Shown piece by piece: positions 1-7,105 of a stretch of 21,808 bases of DNA. The notes beneath the pieces were generated by a model. The model was given only the letters and a program-made list of their open reading frames with translations, was not told where the DNA came from and did no database searches. Location of the stretch: positions 1 through 21,808 of the forward strand of contig NZ_JARFPL010000038.1 of NCBI RefSeq assembly GCF_029167205.1. The letters are read 5' to 3'. The stretch is from Methanocrinis alkalitolerans (GTDB lineage: Archaea > Halobacteriota > Methanosarcinia > Methanotrichales > Methanotrichaceae). Each line of letters starts with the position of its first letter. The stretch's first letter is position 1. The position numbers were made by a program, and so were the translations under genes.

Positions 1-33
1 CTCTGCGTTTGAGGGTGTAGGAGGTCGAAGGAA

Positions 34-222
34 ATGGCAAAGAAACTGTCACTTAAGCTGAAGAAGAAGGAACCTGAAGCAGCAGCCGCCCCCGCCGCAG
101 CAGCGGCACCGGCGGCGGGAGCAGCCCTCGCTTTTGCGATGTCTGCGGGCGGGGCTGGAGGGATCAAGCTGGTCCTCAAGGACGCAAAGGTTACCATCGA
201 GAAGGTGACGCTCGCAAAGTAG
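34..222 (+). CDS. 62-aa Ala-rich microprotein resembling the C-terminal tail of ACDS beta subunit (CdhC)
   Basis: This is a complete small gene. ATG at 34 follows a good ribosome site (GGAGGT, 20-25) and the stop is TAG. The protein has a Lys-rich start (MAKKLSLKLKKKE), a flexible Ala/Pro linker at about residues 15-40, and a compact C-terminal segment, GGIKLVLKDAKVTIEKVTLA. From memory, that last segment resembles the short tail ending the acetyl-CoA decarbonylase/synthase beta subunit (pattern GG-[FI]-K-[IV]-[IV]-LK-[ND]-AK-I-x-x-EKV). No catalytic part is present and no upstream coding frame is visible in the 33 bases before it. It lies about 200 bp upstream of hdrE but is separated by a terminator and a promoter. 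The reading frame is well supported. The link to CdhC is an inference from a short motif, and a small unrelated protein is possible. Confidence 0.6.
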   Translation: MAKKLSLKLKKKEPEAAAAPAAAAAPAAGAALAFAMSAGGAGGIKLVLKDAKVTIEKVTLAK

Positions 223-259
223 AGCGTCCGCCTTTCTCGTTCCGTCTCCATACCACCCA

Positions 260-287
260 TTTTTTATGCCCTTTTTTATGCCCTTTT
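260..287 (+). terminator. Triple oligo-T archaeal terminator within a 12-bp tandem repeat
   Basis: TTTTTTATGCCC occurs twice in tandem (260-271 and 272-283), followed by TTTT (284-287). Successive T runs without a strong hairpin are the usual archaeal intrinsic terminator. It sits 38 bases after the stop of the 62-aa gene and before the hdrE promoter. Confidence 0.6.
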
Positions 288-308
288 CCCCCCTCTGCAA
301 AATTATTC

Positions 309-324
309 GATCATCAAAATGATC
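309..324. promoter_or_regulatory. Inverted repeat upstream of the hdrED TATA box (possible operator)
   Basis: A perfect inverted repeat, GATCAT-CAAA-ATGATC, ends 11 bases before the putative TATA box at 336-343. That position suits an activator or repressor site. No regulator can be named from the sequence, and short AT-rich palindromes also arise by chance. Confidence 0.35.
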
Positions 325-335
325 AGAAGGGAACG

Positions 336-343
336 TTTAAGTA
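336..343 (+). promoter_or_regulatory. TATA box of hdrED
   Basis: TTTAAGTA lies in an AT-rich patch. Transcription would start near 365, leaving a leader of about 55 nt before hdrE. This is the only TATA-like element between the oligo-T terminator and the operon. Confidence 0.5.
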
Positions 344-421
344 TTAGTTTCTCAGGTTATTCCCAAATGGAAAGGATGGTCGGATGGAGTCGGTAATGGT
401 TTAAGAAAAGGAGGAAATGAG

Positions 422-1177
422 ATGGCAGATTTCTACACCCTTGGTCTCACATATTGGAGAGTGATCGCCCTTACCGTTTTGGTATTGGGTGTTTGGATCT
501 ACGGCATCTACTTCAACTTCAAGAAGTGGGGGATGGGGTCCACCGGTTATCAGGATGAGCTGCGACACAGCTTCTGGCTCTTTATTGCTACATGGATTCA
601 TCAAGCTTTCAAAGATGGCGTATGGGTATTCGTAAAGACCTTCGTCCTCGACGTCCTCCTCTTGAGAAGGACTCTCAGGAGGAGCCCCGTGAGATGGGCG
701 ATGCACATCACCATCTTCTATGGATTTGTGATCCTCGCCGCCCTATCAGGCGTCGGATTGCTCTTGGACACCGTCATCCACTTCAACCTCCTGGGATACG
801 CTCACCAGGCGGAAGTGATATTTGATATGATGGCGCTGCCCTTCGATATCTTCGGCTACATGCTCTTATTCGGGGCTACCATAGGGGTCGCGAGGAGGGT
901 GTTCCTCCGGGAGGTCAGAGCACGGACCTCTGCCTACGACGTGGTACTCCTGGGCGGCGTATTTTTGATCACCATCACCGGTTTCTACGCCCAGTGGATG
1001 CGAGGCAACTCCTTTTTGGTGGGAGACGTCTTCTCCTACCCGATATACGCGCCCCACTTCGCCCTGATTCACACTTTACTGGCGCTGGCTTTATTCGCCA
1101 TAATCCTTCCCTGGAGCAAGTACATGCACGTAATAGCCGCGCCGCTGACGATTCTCGCAAACAGAGGAGGCGAATAA
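422..1177 (+). CDS. hdrE: Heterodisulfide reductase, membrane cytochrome b subunit
   Basis: HdrE is the di-heme cytochrome b that takes electrons from reduced methanophenazine and passes them to HdrD for reduction of CoM-S-S-CoB, contributing to the proton gradient. The 251-aa protein has about five hydrophobic helices, as in the NarI-like family. Candidate heme-ligand histidines include H49, H60, H95, H217 and H236, the last in a PWSKYMHV segment like the end of NarI-type subunits. The start is ATG 422 with GGAGG at 410-414. An out-of-frame ATG at 417 is not the start. The gene is followed one base later by hdrD, matching the hdrED operon of Methanosarcinales. Recognition rests on the topology, the histidines and the HdrD partner. 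Confidence 0.95.
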   Translation: MADFYTLGLTYWRVIALTVLVLGVWIYGIYFNFKKWGMGSTGYQDELRHSFWLFIATWIHQAFKDGVWVFVKTFVLDVLLLRRTLRRSPVRWAMHITIFYGFVILAALSGVGLLLDTVIHFNLLGYAHQAEVIFDMMALPFDIFGYMLLFGATIGVARRVFLREVRARTSAYDVVLLGGVFLITITGFYAQWMRGNSFLVGDVFSYPIYAPHFALIHTLLALALFAIILPWSKYMHVIAAPLTILANRGGE

Positions 1178-1178
1178 G

Positions 1179-2555
1179 ATGGCAGATGCAGGAAACGAGA
1201 AGAAGCCCCTCGTATCAGGGTTCCTCATGTCCACCCAGTTCATGGAGCTGGACGGGTGCACCCGGTGTCAGGAGTGCATGAAGTGGTGTCCCACCTTCGA
1301 TGTGAGGCAGGACCGGCCCGGGATAACCCCCATGTACAAGATCGCCAAGTTCAGGGAGCTATTGGGAAGCCAGTACGGCCTCCGGGCGAAGCTCTTCGGT
1401 CCCAAGCCCCTCAACGAGGACGAGATCGACATCTGGAAAGACGACGCGTACATGTGCACCACCTGCGGTGTCTGCGGTACCGTCTGCGAGTCGGGGATAA
1501 ACACCGTGGAGCTATGGGAGGCTATGAGGCCCAACATGGTGGCGAGAGGAAACGGCCCCTACGGGAAGCAGTCCTTCTTCCCCGGCCTCCTCGGAAAAGA
1601 CAGAAATCCCTTCCAGGCAAAGCAGTCTGAGAGGCTCTGCTGGGTCCCCGACGACGCCACCGTCCTGGAGTCTGAGAAGGTCGCCTACTTCGCCGGCTGC
1701 ACCGCAGCCTATCGGCAGCAGGCCCTGGGCGTCGCCACAGTCCGGCTGATGAACTCCCTGGACATACCCTTCTGCATGCTCGGCGAGGACGAATGGTGCT
1801 GCGCCTCGGCTCTCATCAGAACGGGACAGAGGCCTGTAATGCGGGATCACGCCGTTCACAACATCGATGCCCTGAAGGAGAGAGGGGTCGAGACCGTCCT
1901 CTTCGCTTGTGCCGGCTGCCTCAGAGCTGCCACCATCGACTGGCCCAGGTGGTATGAGGGTTACATCCCCTACAAGACGATGCCCCTATCCGTTTACCTG
2001 AGGGATAAGGTAAGGAGCGGCGAGGTGGAGTGGAAGAGGCCCCTGGATTTCAAGGTCACCTACCATGATCCCTGCCACAACGGAAGACATCTGATGCACG
2101 TCAAGGGAAGAGACTGGTCCTTCGAGGCCCCCAGGGACATCCTCAAGTCGATCCCTGGAGTCCAGTTCGAGGACATGGCCAGGTCGAGGGAGTTTCAGAG
2201 GTGCTGCGGCGCCGGCGGCGGCGTCAAGGCCGGGATTCCAGATCTAGCCCTCGACTGCGCCAAGGCTCGGCTCGAAGACGCAGATCTGATCGCAGCCGAC
2301 ATTATTGCCAGCACTTGCCCCTTCTGCAGGAGGAACATAATGGACGGACGTGCGGCCCTGACGGAGGCGTCCGACGTCAAGATCGTGGACGTGGTGGAGA
2401 TGATGGCCGCAGCCATGGGCCTGGACACCACCATCCCCGACAACCCCTACATGCAGTTCCAGGAGCAGGACGTCATAGTCTGCGAGGAAGTCTGCGAGAT
2501 CGAGACGATCGAGAGGAAGGCCGAGGGGAAAGATCTCGTAGGAGAGGCCCACTAA
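1179..2555 (+). CDS. hdrD: Heterodisulfide reductase, catalytic iron-sulfur subunit
   Basis: HdrD reduces the heterodisulfide CoM-S-S-CoB at the cytoplasmic face of the membrane. It contains two ferredoxin-type [4Fe-4S] motifs, C27-x2-C30-x2-C33-x3-C37 and C93-x2-C96-x2-C99-x3-C103. Two CCG cysteine domains follow: C174, C207-C208, C244-x2-C247, and C299, C342-C343, C380-x2-C383. The CCG domains hold the noncubane clusters at the active site. ATG 1179 is one base after the hdrE stop, with GGAGG at 1166-1170. At 458 residues it is longer than the roughly 410 I recall for Methanosarcina. The extra length is mostly an acidic tail after residue 410 that carries another cysteine pair (C435, C439). 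All expected cluster ligands are present. Confidence 0.96.
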   Translation: MADAGNEKKPLVSGFLMSTQFMELDGCTRCQECMKWCPTFDVRQDRPGITPMYKIAKFRELLGSQYGLRAKLFGPKPLNEDEIDIWKDDAYMCTTCGVCGTVCESGINTVELWEAMRPNMVARGNGPYGKQSFFPGLLGKDRNPFQAKQSERLCWVPDDATVLESEKVAYFAGCTAAYRQQALGVATVRLMNSLDIPFCMLGEDEWCCASALIRTGQRPVMRDHAVHNIDALKERGVETVLFACAGCLRAATIDWPRWYEGYIPYKTMPLSVYLRDKVRSGEVEWKRPLDFKVTYHDPCHNGRHLMHVKGRDWSFEAPRDILKSIPGVQFEDMARSREFQRCCGAGGGVKAGIPDLALDCAKARLEDADLIAADIIASTCPFCRRNIMDGRAALTEASDVKIVDVVEMMAAAMGLDTTIPDNPYMQFQEQDVIVCEEVCEIETIERKAEGKDLVGEAH

Positions 2556-2569
2556 AACCTTCGGAAAAC

Positions 2570-2626
2570 GGCCGGGTTTTTGAGAATCCCGGCCTTCTCG
2601 CTTCTCCTTTTCTATCTTTTTCCCTT
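2570..2626. terminator. Hairpin terminator between convergent hdrD and the secreted-protein gene
   Basis: GGCCGGG (2570-2576) pairs with CCCGGCC (2588-2594) across an 11-nt loop. A pyrimidine-rich tract with TTTT and TTTTT runs follows on the plus side, and a TTTT run follows on the minus side. It lies between two convergent genes and could serve both. Confidence 0.65.
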
Positions 2627-2656
2627 CCCTAATCTCCGTCGCTCACTTTCCTGAGA

Positions 2657-3286
2657 TCACATCACGGGCCTTGAGTAGATCGTATCCCTGGTGTAGCCTA
2701 TGACCTGTACCTCTCTTCTCTTCGGCGCCTCCTCCACGGGTGGCGTCATCGTCAACTCCTGGAAGTCAGAGATCCCCCCCGATATGGCGGGGACGAAGGT
2801 GAGGGGCTCCGGGGACGCCGGCTCGTAGAGGGAGGTGTCGGGGCTCGTCAGCGTCGCCGAGAACGACCCCTTCCAGGCGGAGCCGGTCTCGTCCGAGGAG
2901 ACGAAGGTCCCCGCCATATCCCCGGACTCGGTGATGGCGCCTGTCATCCTCGCCGCCGTCAGGGGAGTTCTTATCAACAGAACCTCCAGGTCGAGGCGTC
3001 CCCCATCGATCCGTCCCGTCACCATTCCGTTCCAGGGTCCCGGGACGTCGCCGGTGGAGGGACCCGAGACGGCGGTCCCCATCTGGAATATGGCGGCGGT
3101 GAACTCTGCCAGGGGGAAGAGATCGTCGCCTGCCGCCCCATCTCCATCGCATCGGAAGGCCCAAAGCCCCGAAAGGCTGGGCTCTTCAGCGGCGAGGCCT
3201 GTGGTCGATATCGCCAAAAGAGACGCCAGGGCTGCCAGGATCAAAAGCGGATCTCTGCCCTTTCTCCTCCGCATATCTATGATCAT
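2657..3286 (-). CDS. Secreted protein of unknown function
   Basis: I do not recognise a family. The start is placed at the ATG read from 3286, giving about 209 aa. It lies roughly 29 bases from a TATA-like box (3311-3320) and lacks a Shine-Dalgarno motif, so the message may be leaderless; the ATG at 3274 is the alternative. The N terminus is a classic signal peptide: MRRRKGRD, a hydrophobic stretch (PLLILAALASLLAIS), and a likely cleavage near GLAA-EEP. The mature part is rich in Gly, Ser and Thr with alternating hydrophobic residues and repeated W-x-G turns (SGLW, WNGMVTG, AWKGSFSA), which suggests a beta-sandwich or lipocalin-like barrel. The C terminus is Pro/Arg rich. It is probably exported, with unknown role. 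Confidence 0.75.
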   Translation of the reverse strand: MIIDMRRRKGRDPLLILAALASLLAISTTGLAAEEPSLSGLWAFRCDGDGAAGDDLFPLAEFTAAIFQMGTAVSGPSTGDVPGPWNGMVTGRIDGGRLDLEVLLIRTPLTAARMTGAITESGDMAGTFVSSDETGSAWKGSFSATLTSPDTSLYEPASPEPLTFVPAISGGISDFQELTMTPPVEEAPKRREVQVIGYTRDTIYSRPVM

Positions 3287-3310
3287 CAGCTTTATCGTAT
3301 CGGACTGAGA

Positions 3311-3320
3311 TCTATTAAAG
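3311..3320 (-). promoter_or_regulatory. TATA-like box, possibly shared by divergent genes
   Basis: The minus strand reads CTTTAATAGA. Its centre is about 29 bases from the ATG of the secreted protein, as for a leaderless message. On the plus strand TATTAAAG would give a start near 3343, about 29 bases before the HD-domain gene. Confidence 0.45.
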
Positions 3321-3371
3321 GCGACGGAAAGGGTAAACCATAGGGAGGTTCCAGGGGATGGCGAGGCTTTC

Positions 3372-4565
3372 ATGACCACCATAAGGGATCCTGTCCACGG
3401 TTACGTCAAGCTCGACGAGGTGGCGATGGATCTCGTCGACACCCGGGATATGCAGAGGTTGAGGTGGGTGAAGCAGCTGGGGCTCGCGAACCTCGTATAC
3501 CCCGGAGCCAACCACACCAGGTTCGAGCACAGCCTCGGAGCCTACCACCTCTCCGGCCTTCTCGCCCGCCATCTCGAAGTCTCCGAGGAGGAGGCTTTGG
3601 AGATCCAGGCTGCGGCCCTCCTCCACGACGTAGGCCACGGCCCCTTCTCCCACGCCACCGAGAAGGTCCTATCCGCCTTCCTCCGGGAGGAGCACGAGAA
3701 GGTCGCAGACCGGCTGAAGAGGGGAGAGCTGGGAGACGCCTTGAGAGATCACGGCATCAGACCCCACCGGATTCAGATGCTGATCAGAGGGGAGGCCCAC
3801 CTCGGCCAGGTGGTGAGCGGAGAGGTGGACGTCGACAGGATGGACTACCTGACCCGGGACGCCCACTATACCGGCGTCGCCTACGGCGTCATCGATCATC
3901 AGAGGCTGATGGATACGATGGTCATAAGGGACGGCCAGCTGGCCCTGGAGGAGGGGGGCGTCCACGCCGCCGAGTCGCTCCTGGTATCCAGGCTTCTCAT
4001 GTACCCGACGGTCTACTTCCATCACGTATCGAGGATAGCGCAAGAGATGCTGGGCTCTGGGGTCCGGGCGATGGTGGAGGAGGGGGCGGATCCCCGGAAG
4101 ATCAGGGATATGGATGATCTGGAGCTTTCGGCTGCCATGACCGGGGCTGAGGGATACCCCGGAGAGATCATGGGGAGGATCAGGATGAGGCGGCTCTTCA
4201 AACGGGCGGTCTACGTCGGCCGGGACCTGCTGGAGTCGCCGGGGATCGTCGACCGGGGAAGGGAGGATAGGATCGCCGAGGAGATAGCAGATCAGGCGGG
4301 CATCGATCCGCGCTACGTCCTCGTCGATAAGCCCGCCCTTCCCAGGATCGCCGAGGGGAACGTCTCCATCGCGGGAAGGGACGGCGAGAAGAGGCCGCTG
4401 CGGGAGGTATCACCCCTGGTCACCATCATGGAGAGCGCTCATCTGGCAGCCTGGAGGCTCGGGGTTTACACCACCGAAGAGAACCGGGAGAGGGTGAAGA
4501 GGGCGGCGATGAGCCACCTCCAGATCGGGACCTGCCCCGTCCAGCACACCTTAGAAGACCTCTGA
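3372..4565 (+). CDS. HD-domain phosphohydrolase (COG1078, SAMHD1-like)
   Basis: This predicted metal-dependent phosphohydrolase belongs to the HD superfamily branch that includes SAMHD1 and bacterial dNTP triphosphohydrolases. The N terminus has the family's opening (IRDPVHGYVKL). The metal-binding set is visible: H53 in RFEHSLG, H85-D86 in LLHDVGHGPFSH, and D155 in GEVDVDRMDYL. The length (397 aa) is normal for COG1078. ATG 3372 is preceded by GCGAGG at 3361-3366, a modest ribosome site. The substrate cannot be read from the sequence; dNTP hydrolysis is an analogy. The gene is divergent from the secreted protein and about 78 bp upstream of UPF0216. Confidence 0.88.
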   Translation: MTTIRDPVHGYVKLDEVAMDLVDTRDMQRLRWVKQLGLANLVYPGANHTRFEHSLGAYHLSGLLARHLEVSEEEALEIQAAALLHDVGHGPFSHATEKVLSAFLREEHEKVADRLKRGELGDALRDHGIRPHRIQMLIRGEAHLGQVVSGEVDVDRMDYLTRDAHYTGVAYGVIDHQRLMDTMVIRDGQLALEEGGVHAAESLLVSRLLMYPTVYFHHVSRIAQEMLGSGVRAMVEEGADPRKIRDMDDLELSAAMTGAEGYPGEIMGRIRMRRLFKRAVYVGRDLLESPGIVDRGREDRIAEEIADQAGIDPRYVLVDKPALPRIAEGNVSIAGRDGEKRPLREVSPLVTIMESAHLAAWRLGVYTTEENRERVKRAAMSHLQIGTCPVQHTLEDL

Positions 4566-4611
4566 CTTCGAGGAGGAGGGGTCGTACTCGACCTCTATGG
4601 TCACCGATAAC

Positions 4612-4619
4612 CTTTAAGT
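4612..4619 (+). promoter_or_regulatory. TATA box of the UPF0216 gene
   Basis: CTTTAAGT is centred about 28 bases before ATG 4644, so the transcript would be leaderless. The purine run just before the ATG is too close to act as a ribosome site. Confidence 0.5.
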
Positions 4620-4643
4620 CGGCCCGGAGCCGAGTAGAGGAGG

Positions 4644-5057
4644 ATGGTCGCCGTTGACAACAAGCTGATAGTCAAGACGGTTCAGTCGATGAACCAGCAC
4701 CTTCCGGGGAGGAGGAAGAGGCTCACCGAGCTTCTCAAAGAGGAGAAGCCCGGGATCCGGGGAAAGGACAACACATTTTACATCATGGACAAAAAGGAGC
4801 TGAAGCTCATATCCGAGTCCGTACCCCGTTACCTCTGGGACCGGCTCAGGCTTCCGATCCTCATAGAGATGGCTCCTCAGTACGGCAGCGGCTCGGCCCG
4901 GATCCAGGGGGAGGCAGAATGTATGCTGGCAAAAAAGCTCCTCAAGATCGACCGGGGTGACCGGAAGATGGTGATCGTCTACATGCCGGAGATCAGGGAG
5001 CTCAGGAGGAGCCTTCCCACCACCAGCCAGTACGCCTTCGTCACGTCTCTGAGATGA
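4644..5057 (+). CDS. UPF0216 / DUF61 family protein
   Basis: This 137-aa protein matches the archaeal UPF0216 (DUF61) family as I recall it: an N-terminal helix, the RKRLTELL segment, a central YIMDKKEL region, and an LRLPILIEM strand before a Gly/Ser-rich turn. The biochemical function is unknown. It is a soluble basic protein with no signal peptide or cysteine-rich motif. The start is the ATG about 28 bases from a TATA box and is probably leaderless. The gene appears to be its own transcription unit, because a new TATA box lies just downstream. Confidence 0.85.
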   Translation: MVAVDNKLIVKTVQSMNQHLPGRRKRLTELLKEEKPGIRGKDNTFYIMDKKELKLISESVPRYLWDRLRLPILIEMAPQYGSGSARIQGEAECMLAKKLLKIDRGDRKMVIVYMPEIRELRRSLPTTSQYAFVTSLR

Positions 5058-5069
5058 ACTCGCTTTAAT

Positions 5070-5078
5070 TTTTATAGG
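5070..5078 (+). promoter_or_regulatory. TATA box of the 34-residue repeat protein
   Basis: TTTTTATAG lies in the AT-rich gap after UPF0216. Transcription would start near 5100, just ahead of the GAGGTG ribosome site at 5101-5106. Confidence 0.55.
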
Positions 5079-5113
5079 ATGGGGACAGATTAAGGGCTTT
5101 GAGGTGTTTTGCG

Positions 5114-5674
5114 ATGGCAGAGAAAATACTGACCGATGCTGTGAAGCTCTTCGAAGAGAAGATGGCACAGGGCAAGTACACTGAGGCGGCGAAGATCAGG
5201 GAGGACTATTCCATACCCGCCGATATGCTTCAGGGATCTGTAGAGAAGGAGTATCATAAGCTCCTGAGACTTGGAGAGCACTCGATAGCTGCCGACCTTG
5301 CCAAGGATTACGCCCTCCCCGATGATCTCGCAAAGGCGGCGGCAGCAAAGTCTTTTCAGAGGAAGGTGGATCACGAGCACTACAAGGCGGCGGCGGAGTA
5401 CGCCAAGAAGTTCGACCTCCCCCCGCAGATGACGAGGGGGGCGGCGGTCCAGGCCTACGAGAAGAGCATGGACTTCGGCCTCGCCAAGAACGCCGCCGAG
5501 ATCGCCGTCCAGTTCGACCTCCCCGCCGATATGAGGATAGCGGCTGCGGAGAAGGCCTTTTTTGCGCATATGGACTCCGGCCTCTACAGAAAGGCCCAGA
5601 AGATCGCCGAGAAGTACGACCTATCCGAGGACCTCCTCCGAGAGGCTGAGACGAAGGCGAAAGGGCGGAGCTGA
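5114..5674 (+). CDS. Five-repeat alpha-helical (TPR/PPR-length) protein, function unknown
   Basis: The ATG at 5114 is chosen over an upstream TTG (5099) because GAGGTG at 5101-5106 is correctly spaced from it. The 186-aa product is almost entirely five tandem repeats of 34-35 residues (about residues 5-39, 40-73, 74-107, 108-141, 142-175). Each repeat has two predicted helices. The second ends in a hydrophobic turn such as SIPADM, ALPDDL, DLPPQM, DLPADM or DLSEDL. Conserved small residues (AA pairs) and a Gly or His at the inter-helix turn suggest an alpha solenoid like TPR or PPR, but the signature fits neither exactly. There is no signal peptide, so it is probably a cytoplasmic scaffold for protein or RNA binding. 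It ends 3 bases before thiDN, so the two are probably co-transcribed. Confidence 0.85.
   Translation: MAEKILTDAVKLFEEKMAQGKYTEAAKIREDYSIPADMLQGSVEKEYHKLLRLGEHSIAADLAKDYALPDDLAKAAAAKSFQRKVDHEHYKAAAEYAKKFDLPPQMTRGAAVQAYEKSMDFGLAKNAAEIAVQFDLPADMRIAAAEKAFFAHMDSGLYRKAQKIAEKYDLSEDLLREAETKAKGRS
5126..5638 (+). repeat. Five in-frame 34-35-residue protein repeats
   Basis: The repeat unit is about 102 bp. The units are diverged at DNA level but aligned at protein level by the pattern A-A-x-K-A-x-x-x-x-x-D-x-G-x-Y-x-x-A-x-x-I-A and a closing [FY]-D-L-P-x-D-M. Repeats 3 to 5 are the most alike. Confidence 0.8.
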
Positions 5675-5677
5675 TCC

Positions 5678-7060
5678 ATGGGCCGAGTCCTTCTCACCGT
5701 AGGAGGGTCCGACTCCTCCGGGGGCGCCGGGATTCAGGCGGACGTCAAGACCTTCGCCGCCCTGGGCTTTCACGGAACCTCCGCCATAACCGCCGCGACG
5801 GCCCAGAACACCCTGGGGGTGAGAAGGGTATATCCCCTCGCCCCCGAGGCGGTGGCTTCCCAGCTGGAGGCGCTCGTCGAGGACTTCGAGATCTCCGCCG
5901 CCAAGACGGGGATGCTCTCCTCGGCTGAGATCGTCTCGGAGGTCGCCGGGTTCTTCGAGAGGAACGATATTCCTCTGGTGGTCGACCCTGTTATGGAGGC
6001 GGAGGCGGGAGGCAGGCTCCTCGACCCTCAGGCATTAGACATCCTCAGAGAGAGGCTGATCCCCCTCGCCCGAATCGTGACCCCCAACATCTTCGAGGCG
6101 GAGGCTATCACTGGGGTCAGGGTATCGGACGAGAAGAGCGCCCTGCAGGCCGCCTCCGCGATCCTCGATATGGGGGCCGAGGCAGCCGTCGTCACCGGCG
6201 GCCACCTCCAGGGGACCGACTTTCTGGTGACTTCCTTGGGCCATATCGAGATCTCCGGCAGGAAGGTGGTGGGGGGTAACCACGGCGTCGGATGCACCTA
6301 CTCTGCCGCCCTCACCGCCTTTTTGGGGCGGGGCTGGGATCTGAAGAGGGCTCTTGTGGCGGCAAAGAAGTTCGCAGCGGCCTCCGTCAACGAGAGCTTC
6401 GACGTGGGCAGGGGCGCCTCTCCGGTCAACCCCCTGGGCGACGTCCTGGAGAGGGCCGATAGGTTCGACGTCCTGACGGAGGTAGAGCGGAGTGTGGCGA
6501 TCCTCCTCGCGGAGGAGGCCTTCGTTCATCTGATCCCGGAGGTGGGATCAAACCTGGCGATGGCGATCTCCGCCGCCAGGGGACGCGAGGACGTCGCCGC
6601 CGTCGAGGGGAGGATGGTGAGGGCGGGGTCCAGGGCCGTAGGATGTGGTGCCGTCCGGTTCGGGGCCAGCGGCCACGTCGCGAGGGTGATACTGTCGGCG
6701 ATGAGCTTCGATCCAGAGACTAGGGCCGGGATGAACATCCGTTACGGCGAGGACGTCCTGGAGGCGGTGGGGGCCCTCGGCCTATCCACATCTCAATTCA
6801 GAAGAGAGGATCAGCCTTCGTCCTCAAAGACCATGAGCTGGGGGACGGTGGAGGCGATAGAGCTCTTTCAATCGGGTCAGGGGTCTTCCTCCTGCGCGTC
6901 GTCCGGCGCCTCTCCCCTCGTTCCCGCGGCGATATGGGACCTGGGGGGGGTGGGCAAGGAGCCGATGGTGAGGCTTCTGGGCCGATCTGCCCGAGAGGTG
7001 GCAGGTTCAGCGGTACGGATAGCCAGGCTTCTGCGGTTCAGACAGGAACCTATAAATTGA
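5678..7060 (+). CDS. thiDN: Bifunctional HMP-P kinase / thiamine-phosphate synthase (ThiD-ThiN fusion)
   Basis: Residues 1 to about 255 are ThiD, which phosphorylates hydroxymethylpyrimidine (phosphate). Visible features are GGSDSSGGAGIQAD, the TGM motif (77-79), VVDPVM (101-106), and the GVGC-TYSAALTA anion hole with C206. Residues from about 265 to 445 are ThiN, the archaeal thiamine-phosphate synthase that replaces ThiE. It shows GMNIRYGEDVLEA and the closing DLGGVGKEPMVRLLGRSA motif. ThiD-ThiN fusions are known in archaea. A Ser/Gly-rich stretch of about 15 residues (around 398-412) sits between the WGTVEAI segment and the last motif and looks like an inserted loop. ATG 5678 follows the repeat-protein stop after 3 bases. 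The gene's last codons contain the TATA box for rps17e. Confidence 0.93.
   Translation: MGRVLLTVGGSDSSGGAGIQADVKTFAALGFHGTSAITAATAQNTLGVRRVYPLAPEAVASQLEALVEDFEISAAKTGMLSSAEIVSEVAGFFERNDIPLVVDPVMEAEAGGRLLDPQALDILRERLIPLARIVTPNIFEAEAITGVRVSDEKSALQAASAILDMGAEAAVVTGGHLQGTDFLVTSLGHIEISGRKVVGGNHGVGCTYSAALTAFLGRGWDLKRALVAAKKFAAASVNESFDVGRGASPVNPLGDVLERADRFDVLTEVERSVAILLAEEAFVHLIPEVGSNLAMAISAARGREDVAAVEGRMVRAGSRAVGCGAVRFGASGHVARVILSAMSFDPETRAGMNIRYGEDVLEAVGALGLSTSQFRREDQPSSSKTMSWGTVEAIELFQSGQGSSSCASSGASPLVPAAIWDLGGVGKEPMVRLLGRSAREVAGSAVRIARLLRFRQEPIN
7050..7058 (+). promoter_or_regulatory. TATA box of the rps17e-dapA-dapB operon
   Basis: CTATAAATT overlaps the last codons and stop of thiDN. Transcription would start near 7081, giving a leader of about 25 nt that carries the GGAG ribosome site (7094-7097). 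Confidence 0.6.
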
Positions 7061-7105
7061 TCTTCGATGCTCTGACATTGCGGTTCTTTATTTGGAGTGT
7101 CCTAT

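Noticed and set aside
3464..4117. 217-aa open frame inside the HD-domain gene
   Set aside because: Its Arg/Pro/Gly-rich composition is typical of an alternative frame of GC-rich DNA, and the HD gene in the other frame has intact motifs.
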